DNA from: Echinicola pacifica DSM 19836
Lineage (GTDB): Bacteria; Bacteroidota; Bacteroidia; Cytophagales; Cyclobacteriaceae
Length of the DNA stretch: 64,000 nt
Assembly: GCF_000373245.1 (NCBI RefSeq)
Contig: NZ_KB890750.1
Location: 103,255 to 167,254, forward strand
Direction: 5' to 3'
Shown piece after piece: positions 45,788 through 56,521 of this stretch. Numbering within the stretch: position 1 is the first letter of the stretch; every line of letters starts with the position of its first letter. Below the pieces are notes generated by a model that worked only from the letters and a program-made list of their open reading frames with translations, had not been told where the DNA came from and ran no database searches. The position numbers and the translations under genes are program-made.

Positions 45788-47214
45788 CTACTCAGGCAAA
45801 CCAGCCTTCCATTGATCCCACATTGCTAAGAGCTCTTTTACTTTTTCTGGATTAGAAGCAGCCCTATCTTTGGATTCAGCGCGATCATTTTCAATATTAT
45901 AAAGCTCCACCCTCTCGCGTTTTTCATCAGCCATAAGCTTCCATTCTCCTTCTCGAACTGCTGAGTTTACCCATCCATTTGGACGCTCGGCAGCAGCAAA
46001 TCGCCATTCCCAGAAAAGTGGTTTTGTTCTATTGAAGGTCTTATTATCGAAAATTGATATAATATTTTCTCCATCAGGATAATAGTCAGCCGGCAAGTCT
46101 TTTTTAGCCAAAGCAGCGAATGTAGGAAGTAGATCCACTGTGGAAAGCACACTTGTACTATCCACCTTGCCAGCCTCAACTTTCCCTGGCCATCTCACAA
46201 TAAAAGGAACATTCACTCCTCCCTGAAATATATCTACCTTTCTACCTCTCAGTCCACCTGTGGATCCCACGGTCAGGGCTGGCATTGCGATAGCAGGACC
46301 ATTATCGCTACTGAATATCACGAGGGTATTTTCATCCATTCCCATCTTTTCCAATGCCGCCATCAGGCGACCTATATGTCTGTCAGCATCCGTAAGCACT
46401 CCGTAATATACTTCCTTATCTGGCCCCATTCCTGAGTAAGGTGCTTTTTGCTCCTCTGTCGGCCAGAGTGGTGTGTGGGGATCTTCAGCCATAGGTTCAC
46501 GAATAGGGGTGCTCCCTTATCCTTATTTCTCTCAAGAAAATCTATGGTCTCATCCACTACAATTCTGCTAGAGCTATGCACCCAGGTGCTGTCATCATCC
46601 ATATATCGGGTAGTTGGCCATAATTGGTCGCCTTTCCAGGTCGGCCCATTGCCATTCCAAACCCGGGTCTCATCATAGCCATACTCCTTAGGTTCTGGAG
46701 CAGATAGATCACCATGAGGTAATCCGCCTCCTCCCAAATGCCATTTGCCAAAATGTGCAGTAGTATAGCCGGCATCCTGCATAAGTTGAGGCATGTAAAC
46801 GGGCAGATTTTCGTCCAACCAATTTGGCATATTACGCCTAGCATTAGGCTTATTCCCTGCAAAATGCCCATGTACCCGGTGTCTCGCTGGAAAATGCCCC
46901 GTAATTACTGAAGTCCGGCTTGGTGAACATACCCCACTAGTCACATGAAACTGAGTATATTTGGTTCCTTCTTCAGCTAATTTGTCAAGATTGGGTGTCT
47001 TTACTTCAGAAGCTCCGTAAGCGCCCAAATCCCCATAACCCCAGTCATCCGCAAAAATGAAAATGATATTAGGACGATCAGCTGACACCGCTTTGCTATC
47101 TTCAGTTTTTGACGTTTGGCAAGAAAAGCCTAGGAAGAACAAATCTACAATTAGAGCTATCGAAAGACTCGAAAAGTAAGGCAAAGCGTATGGAGGAAGA
47201 CGAAATTTTTTCAT
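45788..47214 (-). pseudogene. S1-family sulfatase with a frameshift
   Basis: Two overlapping minus frames, 47214-46372 and 46492-45788, are the two halves of one sulfatase of about 475 residues. The N-terminal half has a signal/lipobox (LGFSC), the metal-site start FIFADDWGYGDLGAYGAS, the motif SGVCSPSRTSVITG (C-S-P-S-R) and GKWHLGGGG. The second half has VIFSSDNGPAIA and the C-terminal region GEWKLMADEKRERVELYNIE. The frame changes around 46478-46486, where FVNLWL is followed by KIPTHH in one frame and by EDPHTPLWP in the other. A single missing base explains it. Unless it is a sequencing error, the gene is dead. Confidence 0.85.
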
Positions 47215-47266
47215 GATGATAAATTATTGTTTGGATACAAAATGATTATGGAGCCTTATTCAAAGA

Positions 47267-49066
47267 CTACTCTAAGATCGATAATGGTGTGAACCTGATT
47301 TCTTTAAGACTTGCACTTTTGATGTCTCCTTCTTTCACTTCTACTGATACCGTATGCTTTCCGGCTTTCTCAAAATTGAGTAAACCCATTTCGTAATAAT
47401 GGTAAACATGAGAAGCATTTTGTTCATTCTGAATAAAATCGCCTTCAGAGTTGCTCACGCGCCAAACCAATCGGCTGTCTCCAGCATAATTTAAGTCCAC
47501 CTGATAATATCCAGGCTCCAGGACCTCTACTTCCCAGAGTACCTTGCCACCATCCGCAAAATCCTGAGCCTGGGAGATATGCTTCCATTCCCCAAATTTC
47601 TCCATCCATCTCGTTTCTTTAATTATTGCTCCATCACCTGAAGCAAAGGCTGCAGACAAAGCAGTAGGATAAAATGGATCTAAGCTTGGAGATTGATCTA
47701 CGGAAAGCTTCCCTTCTACTTCAATTTCTACTATTGAAATCAGTTTCTCTGGCCGCTTCGCAGGAAGTGTGATGGAAGTCCATGTTCCATTTTTTACCGT
47801 TTTGACAGGATGCAATGTACCATTTACCCAAAGACCTGCAGATTTGATTATATTATTCAGGCCTGGCATCACAATCTCCCCATCCAAAGGCCACTCATAA
47901 ATAGCGAGGTTTAATTTTCCATTGGACACCGTAGCATCTCCCCAGGGAAGGGCACGACCCCATGGGGAAGGATTCGCCGCATATATCATTTGGGGATAAG
48001 ATTTGATCCATTCTCCAGCAGCTCGAAGGCTATATTGGGCTTCATCAGGAATTGTTCCGTCAGGCTTTGGGCCTACGTTAAGCATATAGGTGCCACCTCG
48101 TGCCACCGTAGAAATCGCGGATTTCAGGATGCGCTTAGGACTTTTCCAATTCTCATCATACCATGCATATCCCCAGGAATCATTGGTAACATCCACTGTT
48201 TCCCAAAGTCCAGGGACATTTTTTACCGGAATATTCATATCACCAAGAGAAAGGTAATCTCCCAGATTATGGCCTGCACGGCCAGAGATCATGGCATTTG
48301 GCTGATTTTTTCTTACCACATTTACCAGTTCCTCCACATATTTCTTTTCCATATTGCCCGGCGTATCAAACCACACCATAGCGATATCTCCATACTGAGT
48401 GGTAATCTCCTCTACCTGAGGAAGGCATTTTTCTCTGAAATAATAATCAAAGCCTACCTCCTCGCCTTTTTCACTGACTTTGGGCCCGCCATTTCCTCCT
48501 GGGAAAGTCCAATCCTGGTTATGCGAATAATAAAAGCCAAACCCTAAACCTAGTTCCTCGCAGGCCTGAGCCAGTTCCTTCATCGGATCACGGCCAAAAG
48601 GGGTAGCTTTTACAATATTGAAATCGTTGCTTTTAGAGTCGTACATCGCAAATCCGTCATGGTGTTTGCTGGTGACTACGATGTATTTCATTCCAGCATC
48701 ACTGGCGAGTTTCGCAATAGCCATTGCATCAAAATTTACGGGATCGAAGTTTTTGGCTTCGGCCATGTACTGATCCACCGAAATACCCGCTCGACGAGGA
48801 CTCATAATCCACTCACTGATGCCATAATAGGTGGTATCATTCCACTTATTAGCGATATTAGAATAGAGCCCCCAATGGATAAACATGGAATAGTTGCCAT
48901 CATCAAATAAGGCTGCCATATCTCCTTTGTCAGCACGAGTTACCCTATTTTGCTCACCCCACATCTCATCCATACTTTCAGATGTCTTATCCTGGGCAGC
49001 GAGGTGCAGTGCTGCGGTGAAGCTGAGGACTGTCAGCAGGTATTTTAGATTAATCATATATTTCAT
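47267..49066 (-). CDS. GH29 alpha-L-fucosidase (first)
   Basis: A 599-residue secreted retaining alpha-L-fucosidase with signal peptide (1-24). The catalytic barrel spans residues 45-370. Typical blocks are YSMFIHWGLYSNIANKWND, KYIVVTSKHHDGFAMYDS and FGFYYSHNQDWTFPGG. The nucleophile Asp lies in IAMVWFDTPGN (about residue 236). After the barrel come beta-sandwich domains, the last with EAGKHTVSVEVKEGD-like sequence (here KHTVSVEVKEGDIKSASL). It would split terminal fucose from the glycan. It shares little sequence with the second GH29 protein, so they likely cut different linkages. Confidence 0.95.
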   Translation of the reverse strand: MKYMINLKYLLTVLSFTAALHLAAQDKTSESMDEMWGEQNRVTRADKGDMAALFDDGNYSMFIHWGLYSNIANKWNDTTYYGISEWIMSPRRAGISVDQYMAEAKNFDPVNFDAMAIAKLASDAGMKYIVVTSKHHDGFAMYDSKSNDFNIVKATPFGRDPMKELAQACEELGLGFGFYYSHNQDWTFPGGNGGPKVSEKGEEVGFDYYFREKCLPQVEEITTQYGDIAMVWFDTPGNMEKKYVEELVNVVRKNQPNAMISGRAGHNLGDYLSLGDMNIPVKNVPGLWETVDVTNDSWGYAWYDENWKSPKRILKSAISTVARGGTYMLNVGPKPDGTIPDEAQYSLRAAGEWIKSYPQMIYAANPSPWGRALPWGDATVSNGKLNLAIYEWPLDGEIVMPGLNNIIKSAGLWVNGTLHPVKTVKNGTWTSITLPAKRPEKLISIVEIEVEGKLSVDQSPSLDPFYPTALSAAFASGDGAIIKETRWMEKFGEWKHISQAQDFADGGKVLWEVEVLEPGYYQVDLNYAGDSRLVWRVSNSEGDFIQNEQNASHVYHYYEMGLLNFEKAGKHTVSVEVKEGDIKSASLKEIRFTPLSILE

Positions 49067-49204
49067 ATTATTTGAACTAATAATTTTAATTTTTAAATCA
49101 CTAACCTCTTAGGCCGTCTCAAATGATCTCAGCATTGGATCATAAACCTTGCTGAATAAGATCGTGAATTACCTGCCTTGAAATAGACTCCAAGGAGGTA
49201 GGTT

Positions 49205-50857
49205 TTAATCTAGCTTAAGATCTTTATAAGTTTTCTCCACACTTGTTTTAAATTCTTCATCATCAAAACTGCTGATATATGTTTCAGGCAATTCATTGTC
49301 TCCTTTGGCTTCTTTTAGCAGTTCCGTAGCTCTCCTTCTCAGCATTTGCAAAAGGGCTTGCGAGCTTGCTTCAAAGGCCAGGTTGTTTTCTTCGTTCGGA
49401 TCATTTTTCAGATCATACAGCTCTTCGTATATAGGCTCCTCGCCTAGGAATGGAGCTATCAGAGAAAGTATATGATGCTGATCTTTTTCCTTGCTGAAGT
49501 ACCGAATGTATTTCCAGTCTGGGGTCCGGACGGCCTCGGTGCGTGGATAATTTTGGCCCATGAACATGTTTTCACTAAAAAAATCTGTTCTCCAGGCTAC
49601 CTGTTTATTTTCGATCAGTGGCTTCATGCTTTTCCCCTGCATCTCCTCAGGAATGGCTACTCCCGCCATATCTAGCAAAGTTGGACCAAGGTCAATATTC
49701 AAACATAAGTCATCCACTACTTGCTGCTGCTCCAAGCCTGGAGCATAGATTACCAGCGGGATTTTCAAATCCACATCATAAAGCAAGGTTTTGCCACCAA
49801 GTCCATATTCTCCATGCAAAATACCGTGATCAGAGGTGAAGACTAGGATGGTATTATCAAGCAGTCCTTGAGAATCTAGTTCCTGCACAAGATTTCCGAC
49901 CACCTGATCCATTCCCGTGACGGTCTCTAAGGTTCTTATCTGATTTTCATGCAGTGATTCTTTTGACTTCACCCAATCGTAGCTGCTAAGGTATTCTCCG
50001 CTATACACCTCGACGGGAAGCTTTGGTGTTTGGACAGAATCAAACGGAATATATGTTTCCGGAAGGGTCAATTGATCAATTTGATCTCTATAGCCAGTCC
50101 GATAGAGTGCCGGATCATCAGACCGCTGCTTCATGCTGTTGGTGCTATTACTATGAGGAACGTTGAAGTTTATCAGCAGGCAAAATGGCTGATCCTGAGG
50201 ACGGGTTCTGAGGAAACTTTTAGACGTTTCTAATGCTTCATCCACACTCAAAAATTCATCTACAGCTTCCTGAATTATATCAATCTGATTATCAGCTTTG
50301 GCATCACTAAAAATCTCATGTTGATCTTTTGGGTAAAAGGTCAGGTGTCCATGACCTGCTCTCCAATAATCGAAAGACTCCTCCATTACGCCGCTTTTGT
50401 ACCCCAGACCCTTATCACTCTTACCAATTGGCGTGTGATTTTTCCCTACCCAGCCGGTATAGTAGCCACTTTTACGAAGTAGCATCGGATAGGTATTGTC
50501 CCAGGCCTCTTCGGTCATCACAGAGTTTGACCCGAAGGTGACCCCATGTTTGCGCTCATACATGCCCGTAAGTATGGAGGTTCTGCTGGGTGTGCAGATG
50601 GCGGAGGTCACAAAGGCATTGCTGAAAAGTGTTCCCTTTGCTGCAAGCATATCCAAATTTGGGGTTTCTATGATATCATTCAATCCCGCTGCTCCCAGGT
50701 AATCCCAGCGCATATCATCAGCCAAAACCACCACAATATTTGGTTTTTCTGTCTGCTGTGCGGCTACTTGGCCAGCAAAGAAAATCAGCATTGCCCCCGC
50801 TAATAATAGGAAAAGGAAAGATTTATTAGTCTTAATTTTTATCATAACTACTATCAT
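49205..50857 (-). CDS. S1-family sulfatase
   Basis: About 546-550 residues, with a signal peptide and a likely start at 50845 (MIKIKTNKSF). Metal-site start IVVVLADDMRWDYLGAAG; active site TSAICTPSRTSILTG (C-T-P-S-R); then WVGKNHTPIG; later LVFTSDHGILHGEYGLGGK. The C-terminal part has KYIRYFSKEKDQHH and YELYDLKNDPNEENNLA. Members of this shape act on sulfated sugars such as fucose or hexosamine sulfates, but the specificity is unknown. It starts 26 bp after the SGNH esterase stop. Confidence 0.95.
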   Translation of the reverse strand: MIVVMIKIKTNKSFLFLLLAGAMLIFFAGQVAAQQTEKPNIVVVLADDMRWDYLGAAGLNDIIETPNLDMLAAKGTLFSNAFVTSAICTPSRTSILTGMYERKHGVTFGSNSVMTEEAWDNTYPMLLRKSGYYTGWVGKNHTPIGKSDKGLGYKSGVMEESFDYWRAGHGHLTFYPKDQHEIFSDAKADNQIDIIQEAVDEFLSVDEALETSKSFLRTRPQDQPFCLLINFNVPHSNSTNSMKQRSDDPALYRTGYRDQIDQLTLPETYIPFDSVQTPKLPVEVYSGEYLSSYDWVKSKESLHENQIRTLETVTGMDQVVGNLVQELDSQGLLDNTILVFTSDHGILHGEYGLGGKTLLYDVDLKIPLVIYAPGLEQQQVVDDLCLNIDLGPTLLDMAGVAIPEEMQGKSMKPLIENKQVAWRTDFFSENMFMGQNYPRTEAVRTPDWKYIRYFSKEKDQHHILSLIAPFLGEEPIYEELYDLKNDPNEENNLAFEASSQALLQMLRRRATELLKEAKGDNELPETYISSFDDEEFKTSVEKTYKDLKLD

Positions 50858-50883
50858 AATTACTTCCTGCGCTAAGTGAAACT

Positions 50884-51888
50884 CTATTGTAATGCCTTAT
50901 TAATATAAAATACCACCTGCTCTGCCTGTCTTTCCATGCCTTCTGGAGTAAAGTGAACATCCTTTGGTTTTTGATCCTTGGGGTGTTTGCGTGTCAATTT
51001 ATACTGGTCATCAATCCTAATATGATTAGCTCTCATGATCTTAGACGCCACCTTATTATATTTTACCTCATCTCCTTTTATTCTGCCCTGAGCTCCTTCA
51101 GGTACCACAGAAGTTGTGGCCCAGATTAGTGCTGCATCCGTTTGAGATTTCAATTGCTCCACTATTTCTTCCAATTTGACAGCGTATTCCTCCGGCCTGT
51201 TTACGATCTCACCAGATACATCTAATTTGTTATTAGTCAATCGCTTAAGGTCATGTAGTCCAAAGTTGAAGTGGATAACATCCCAGTCGCCATCGCCTAG
51301 CCAAAGGTTCAGTTTTGCAAGTCCCCTGTCGGTCTCACCCGCATTTTCTGGAATTCTATAAACATTACATTTTCCTGCAAGAATCCGTTGAACATAGGGT
51401 GTATAGCCTATTGAAATGGAGTTTCCGATAATAAGCACGTTTGGCAAATCCTCATTGCGTTCCTGAAATTGGAAGGAAGGATGATTTTTGAAGTTTCCAA
51501 TTGCTTTCAGCCAATTGTCCTCATCTGTATAAAGGCTTCCGACGTCCACCTGATCCTCTGCATAAGTGATCGATTTGGAAGAGGTAATACCATTTTCGTT
51601 GGTAATTACCAGTTCTATTTCCACCTCTTTGGTATCATTTACAGTTAAAATAGCCGTCTTGCCTAGGGGGGCTAAAGTAGCATCACCTGATTTGATTAGG
51701 TAGGTATAAATAAGATTTTCACTCTCATTCTCGACGAATCCTTTCACGATCTTTTGTTCTACCCCCTGCTCTCCCTGCTTTTCAGTCGAGACGACTAGTT
51801 TATTGATGACTGGTGCATTGCTTTGAGCCAGCACAGCCAAAGTGCTTAGTAAGTAAAAGATCAGTACCAAATATTTTGTACCCTTCAT
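50884..51888 (-). CDS. SGNH/GDSL hydrolase
   Basis: A 334-residue secreted esterase with a signal peptide (1-21, ending in LAQS). An N-terminal ~110-residue beta-rich segment precedes the SGNH domain. The catalytic Ser is in NVLIIGNSISIGY; block II is PENAGETDRGL, block III is FNFGLHDLKRL and the Asp-His pair is KDVHFTPEGMERQAEQ. It is in an operon with sulfatases on both sides (12 and 26 bp). A deacetylase role on the same glycan is likely. Confidence 0.9.
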   Translation of the reverse strand: MKGTKYLVLIFYLLSTLAVLAQSNAPVINKLVVSTEKQGEQGVEQKIVKGFVENESENLIYTYLIKSGDATLAPLGKTAILTVNDTKEVEIELVITNENGITSSKSITYAEDQVDVGSLYTDEDNWLKAIGNFKNHPSFQFQERNEDLPNVLIIGNSISIGYTPYVQRILAGKCNVYRIPENAGETDRGLAKLNLWLGDGDWDVIHFNFGLHDLKRLTNNKLDVSGEIVNRPEEYAVKLEEIVEQLKSQTDAALIWATTSVVPEGAQGRIKGDEVKYNKVASKIMRANHIRIDDQYKLTRKHPKDQKPKDVHFTPEGMERQAEQVVFYINKALQ

Positions 51889-51900
51889 ATGTTTTGAATT

Positions 51901-53298
51901 TTAGTATTGTTCCACTTTTTTAATTTCCCTATTCCTTGCTGAGGAAAGAGCATTTTCTCTAGGTTCGGTCGGTAATGTCTCCTTCCATTCCTCAATTAAT
52001 ATCAGTAGCTCCTCCACTTTTTCTGGATTATTCTCTGCCTGATCTACCTCTTCTTTCCAATCCTCGGTGATATTATATAGCTCATACCGATCCATTTCTA
52101 CATCCACGACCAACTTCCAGTCACCATCTCTTACCCCTAAAGATGGCCAGGTATAGTCATTATTTTCGCCTCCTCTCCATTCCCAAAATATTGGTTTTTG
52201 TCTGGTAAATTGCTCTCCCTTTAAGGCCATCATCATACTCTGCCCATCTGGCTGATAATTGTCCGGAAGGGGAATACCCGCCGCCTCAAAGAAGGTCGGC
52301 AATAGGTCTACTGCGGTAACCACGGCTGTTTCATTTACTATTCCCTCAGGAATAACTCCTGGCCATTTTGCCACAAAAGGCACACGAACACCACCTGCAA
52401 AAAGAGATCTTTTCTGCCCCTTCAATCCTCCTGTTTCACCCACAGAATAGTATTTGCCATACCCAAGGTCTCCAGTATGCTTCTTTTCATCTTCATTTCC
52501 TTCCCATTCCGGCCCATTGTCTGTAGAAAATACCAATAGCGTATTATCCTCAATACCCAGTTCTTCCAGTAATCCCATGATTCTCCCCACAGCTTCATCC
52601 CCTTCTGCTATTACAGATGCGTAAACCTGCTTTTGCTCATCCAGATTACCGAATTCATCCATGAATTTCTCCAATGGGAAATGGGCCAAATGAGCTTCGT
52701 GCAGCCAAAGGTTTATAAAAAACGGTTTGTCTTTATTTCTCTTAATGAAGCTTTCTACATATTCCACTCCTAGCGAAGCAGCCTTAGGTATATCAATAGT
52801 ATTAGATCCATTGAAAGTAGCATATTCGTCATAGCCATAGGCTGTTTCGTTTGGCATATCCGGCGCTGAGCCCAGGTGCCATTTCCCGAAATGCGCGGTG
52901 ACATATCCGGCTCTTTGAAATTCTCTTGGCATAGACATGTCTTCTATATCCATCCAATCAGGCATTCCTCTATTTTGATGGGCTTTCAATGCTTGAAAAT
53001 GCTGATGAATAGACTGTCTGGCTGGAAACTGGCCAGTCATTACCGCCACTCTACTCGGCGAGCAAACAGGACTGTTTACAGTGAAGTTGGTGAAATCCAT
53101 GCCTTCACTTATCATTTTGTCTATATGTGGAGTTTTGATCCATGAACTTCCATGAGCACTCAAATCTCCATATCCCCAATCATCTGCAAATATGAAAATG
53201 ACGTTGGGCTTTTCGTTTTTACTTTGAGCTTCAGCCCTTGGTGGACTTAGCCCTAACCACCAAAGGGACGCAAGTAGTATATAGTATGCCTTATTCAT
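51901..53298 (-). CDS. S1-family sulfatase
   Basis: A 465-residue secreted sulfatase with signal peptide (about 1-24). Metal-site start FIFADDWGYGDLSAHGSS; active site NSPVCSPSRVAVMTG (C-S-P-S-R); GKWHLGSAPDMP; FSTDNGPEWEGN; C-terminal region WEWRGGENNDYTWPSLGVRD. It is close in pattern to the frameshifted sulfatase at 45788, so that loss might be backed up. It overlaps the alpha/beta-hydrolase gene by 4 bp. Confidence 0.95.
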   Translation of the reverse strand: MNKAYYILLASLWWLGLSPPRAEAQSKNEKPNVIFIFADDWGYGDLSAHGSSWIKTPHIDKMISEGMDFTNFTVNSPVCSPSRVAVMTGQFPARQSIHQHFQALKAHQNRGMPDWMDIEDMSMPREFQRAGYVTAHFGKWHLGSAPDMPNETAYGYDEYATFNGSNTIDIPKAASLGVEYVESFIKRNKDKPFFINLWLHEAHLAHFPLEKFMDEFGNLDEQKQVYASVIAEGDEAVGRIMGLLEELGIEDNTLLVFSTDNGPEWEGNEDEKKHTGDLGYGKYYSVGETGGLKGQKRSLFAGGVRVPFVAKWPGVIPEGIVNETAVVTAVDLLPTFFEAAGIPLPDNYQPDGQSMMMALKGEQFTRQKPIFWEWRGGENNDYTWPSLGVRDGDWKLVVDVEMDRYELYNITEDWKEEVDQAENNPEKVEELLILIEEWKETLPTEPRENALSSARNREIKKVEQY

Positions 53299-54308
53299 TG
53301 CTTATCATCTTTGTATTGTAGGATAAAATCGATTGTCTTTTCGACTATTACTTCTAAAGGAGGATCGATTTCACCTCCTGCCTTACGCCAATTATGACCT
53401 GCATTTTTGACTACAAAAAGCTCCACATTGGCACCGATTTCATCTGCCTTCTCCTTCATATGATAGGCATGGGCCACTGGAATAGTCGTATCCTTATCTG
53501 CTGCCATCATATAAAGTGGCGGACTTTCATTGGTGAGATAAAATACGGGACTCATTTCCTGATATAGCGTCTGCTTCGAGGAAGGATCAGTATTAGGGCC
53601 TATGATTCTTGGACCAAACCTATCTGGATTTTTCGTGGGATCATCGGTTTCAAATAATTCTATTTCAGTGAAATCACTGGGCCCATACCAGGAGACTCCG
53701 GCAATCACCTTGTATCGGTAATCCAGCAAGGCAGGATCACCAGGGAATAGAGAAGGATCAGCAAGTACTATCATTTGAGCCAGCTGTCCTCCAGCAGAAT
53801 CACCTATGACGAACACCCTGTTTGGGTCCAATCCATAGGTCTCACTGTTTTTGGAAATAAAGCGAACGGCATCCATGACATCCACTACACAATCTTTCAT
53901 GACGACGGTCTTAAGCTTGGTCAGTCGATAGCTGACCGATACCACGGCAAATCCCTTATTCACCAATTGCCGGAAAGTGTCTTTGATGAAACCCTTTTGG
54001 ATATTATCCTTAGTGCCTGCCGCCCATCCACCGCCATGCGTATAAAAAATCACAGGTAGCTTTTTACTTTTATCCCGATCCGCTGGGTAATAAATATCTA
54101 GCAATAAATCCTTCTCAGGACTAGTCTTATACTTAATATTCAATAAGCCCACCCCTATGGAATCCAATAGTTTTCCGGTGGCAACTTCCTCCAAATCAGG
54201 AAGTGCTTCGACTTTTTTATTTTCCAGTTTAGGAGCGATTTTCAATTCCAAGTCTGGAGAGATAGGCCTCCAGATCAAGAATAAAAGGTGGAAAAGAACT
54301 ATTTTCAT
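53295..54308 (-). CDS. Secreted alpha/beta-hydrolase (esterase/lipase, HSL-like)
   Basis: A 337-residue exported serine esterase (signal peptide about 1-17, weak). Oxyanion motif FYTHGGGWAAGTKDN; nucleophile in VFVIGDSAGGQLAQMIV; acid in MAADKDTTIPVAHAY; His in VVKNAGHNWRKAG. This is the BD-FAE/hormone-sensitive-lipase type. It overlaps the sulfatase gene downstream by 4 bp, so translation is coupled, and it probably cleaves an ester from the polysaccharide. Confidence 0.93.
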   Translation of the reverse strand: MKIVLFHLLFLIWRPISPDLELKIAPKLENKKVEALPDLEEVATGKLLDSIGVGLLNIKYKTSPEKDLLLDIYYPADRDKSKKLPVIFYTHGGGWAAGTKDNIQKGFIKDTFRQLVNKGFAVVSVSYRLTKLKTVVMKDCVVDVMDAVRFISKNSETYGLDPNRVFVIGDSAGGQLAQMIVLADPSLFPGDPALLDYRYKVIAGVSWYGPSDFTEIELFETDDPTKNPDRFGPRIIGPNTDPSSKQTLYQEMSPVFYLTNESPPLYMMAADKDTTIPVAHAYHMKEKADEIGANVELFVVKNAGHNWRKAGGEIDPPLEVIVEKTIDFILQYKDDKQ

Positions 54309-54467
54309 ACTGATCTTATTTATTTGATACCTGACACTCTAATTCTAAATTTTTAAACTTGTAGCTTCTTCACTTTCGGAATCCACTTTGGAACTATATC
54401 CTCTCCGCCAGATCCATTCAGCAGCCGCCTATTTACCATCCGATTTGCCCTCATTGGTTGGTAGATC

Positions 54468-56339
54468 CTATTTTGGGAATTTATCGTCCTTTATTTTTTC
54501 AATTGGAATGAGCATTAAACTTCTAAAAGCGGGATTGGAATCGGTAAACTCAGAAGTCACTTCCAAGCTGACTGTGGTCATCCCAGCATTCTGTAGGGTA
54601 AGAGTTCCTAGCTCAGCAAATGAATTCATCACTTGCGTTGCCATGCGAGGGTTCAATACACGCTCCAGTTCCACTAGTTCATTTTCTACAGACTTACCTG
54701 CTATAGTAGCTTTCAATCTGCCGTCGGCATTTAATGGCTGACCTTCGCGAATGCTGTTCACTACAAACACTTTGTAGGTACCAGTTTGCACCAACCTAAA
54801 GTCCCAGGTCAAAGCTTGACCGATTTCGGTAAACCCATTTAATGTCATTCCATGCGCAGGCATGATTCCTTCTCCTTTTTTAGGAACAGTGAACGTTTTA
54901 TGGTCTAAAGGCTTCAAAAGTTTGTTAGGCACAATTTCCTTATCTCTAATTATCGCCTGAAATCCATCAAGGTATACGGTACCATCCCTTTGCTGCAGGA
55001 TGGCCTGATCCATCAAAGCATCACCTTCCACCTCCAATGCAATTACCGATACGTAGGGATCAGGGGCACTTTCTGGCACTTGAATAGTTAGTGTATTTAG
55101 TCCTGCGGCCGAATTATAAGTGGATTCAACTGAAAGTGACTTACCGCTCGCCAACAGTCTGGCGCTGACTACTTTATTATTCAATCCATACAGTTGGAAA
55201 TTCCCATCTTTGGGCCAGTCCACTATATTTAGATACAATAGGGTATTCTCCCCTTCCTTCCGTTGGGTGATGGTCCCCCAGCCTAAATCATGCGGATGCG
55301 GCCCTGCTTCCACTCCATAAATGGCATCGCCGTTTTGCTTAAGCCAATCCCCCATTATTTTAAGTCGGGAAACCGAAGCTTCAGGTATGAGTCCTCTGCT
55401 ATTAGGCCCCACATTTAGAAGGTAATTCCCTCCTTTTCCCACTATATCGATCAAATTAGCAAGCAGCTGTTCAGGTGATTTCCAGTCTTCATCCGCAGCA
55501 TTATAATGCCAGGAATCATTCATAGTTTGGGCTGACTCGAAGTCCATACCTATATTTCCTGTCGGAATCATATTGTCCCCCATGGATAAGTAATTCACAT
55601 ACCTAAGTGCGTCATCATCACCTAAACGACTGTTGGAAATAGCGCCATAGCCATTCAGCATATCCACCATTTCCTGTTGCCCGAGTAAGCGTTTACGATT
55701 GGGATTTCTGAATCCTGCCGAACCGTCAAACCAGAATAGGCTAGGCTGGTATTTCTCATTCAATTCCCGCAATTGTCCATACATATAATCCATGTATTTA
55801 GTGATATCTGCTTTTGGGTTTGGGTGGAAATGGAATCCATTTCTGTTGCTATAGCTGGTATCGTACTCGGGATGGTGCCAGTCCGCAATAGAATAATAAA
55901 AGCCCAGTTTGATGTCGGCCTCTTTACATGCCTCGGCCAATTCGGCGACGATGTCCCGTTTGAATTCCGTTTGGTCGATTACATCCCAATCCGTGAGATC
56001 AGAATCCCATTTGCAAAATCCATCATGATGTTTGGTGGTAAAGACGATGTATTTCATCCCACCTTCTTTGGCAATTCGAACCCATTCCTTTGCCTCAAAA
56101 TCCACTGGATTGAATTCCCTTACCCCTATTTCATACTTTTCAGTTCTCGTCAAATCACTGTCTTCCAATCGCTCAGGGATTTCTGCTCCGAAATGTATAA
56201 ACATACCAAACTTAGCCTCACGAAACCATTGCATTAGTTTCTCATCGGAGAGTTTTGTGATAGGTGTCTCCTGAGCCATAGCTGGTTTTATAAACAGGAT
56301 TATTAATAACACCAGCATTCTGGTACCTATATTTTTCAT
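54468..56339 (-). CDS. GH29 alpha-L-fucosidase (second)
   Basis: About 623 residues (longest frame starts at 56375, but MKNIGTRMLV at 56339 gives the cleaner signal peptide). The barrel contains FGMFIHFGAEIPERL, KYIVFTTKHHDGFCKWDS, LGFYYSIADWHHPEY and SLFWFDGSAGF, where Asp is the nucleophile. C-terminal beta domains follow (about 390-620), and near the end a PLP-like sandwich with TFTVPKKGEGIMP. It sits beside the GH141-like gene (gap 146-182 bp) and probably attacks a different fucose linkage from the first GH29. Confidence 0.95.
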   Translation of the reverse strand: MKNIGTRMLVLLIILFIKPAMAQETPITKLSDEKLMQWFREAKFGMFIHFGAEIPERLEDSDLTRTEKYEIGVREFNPVDFEAKEWVRIAKEGGMKYIVFTTKHHDGFCKWDSDLTDWDVIDQTEFKRDIVAELAEACKEADIKLGFYYSIADWHHPEYDTSYSNRNGFHFHPNPKADITKYMDYMYGQLRELNEKYQPSLFWFDGSAGFRNPNRKRLLGQQEMVDMLNGYGAISNSRLGDDDALRYVNYLSMGDNMIPTGNIGMDFESAQTMNDSWHYNAADEDWKSPEQLLANLIDIVGKGGNYLLNVGPNSRGLIPEASVSRLKIMGDWLKQNGDAIYGVEAGPHPHDLGWGTITQRKEGENTLLYLNIVDWPKDGNFQLYGLNNKVVSARLLASGKSLSVESTYNSAAGLNTLTIQVPESAPDPYVSVIALEVEGDALMDQAILQQRDGTVYLDGFQAIIRDKEIVPNKLLKPLDHKTFTVPKKGEGIMPAHGMTLNGFTEIGQALTWDFRLVQTGTYKVFVVNSIREGQPLNADGRLKATIAGKSVENELVELERVLNPRMATQVMNSFAELGTLTLQNAGMTTVSLEVTSEFTDSNPAFRSLMLIPIEKIKDDKFPK

Positions 56340-56521
56340 AGTTAGCATATCATAAACACTTTTGTCATTTTCCAATTTCTTTCTGATTTCCCACTGATAA
56401 TCCCCATACCATACCCTCTATTGGCGGATAGCAGAGAATTACCTATATGGAAGAATAGCTGGCCTAAGGTGCAATAGAGTTCTGTACTTTTCCTTTTCAT
56501 GATTTTTAGGAAGCCTAAACC

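Noticed and set aside
50329-50803. Several plus-strand frames inside the minus-strand sulfatases
   Set aside because: They lie wholly inside well-supported minus-strand genes and show no motif; the same holds for those inside the fucosidase and SusC genes.
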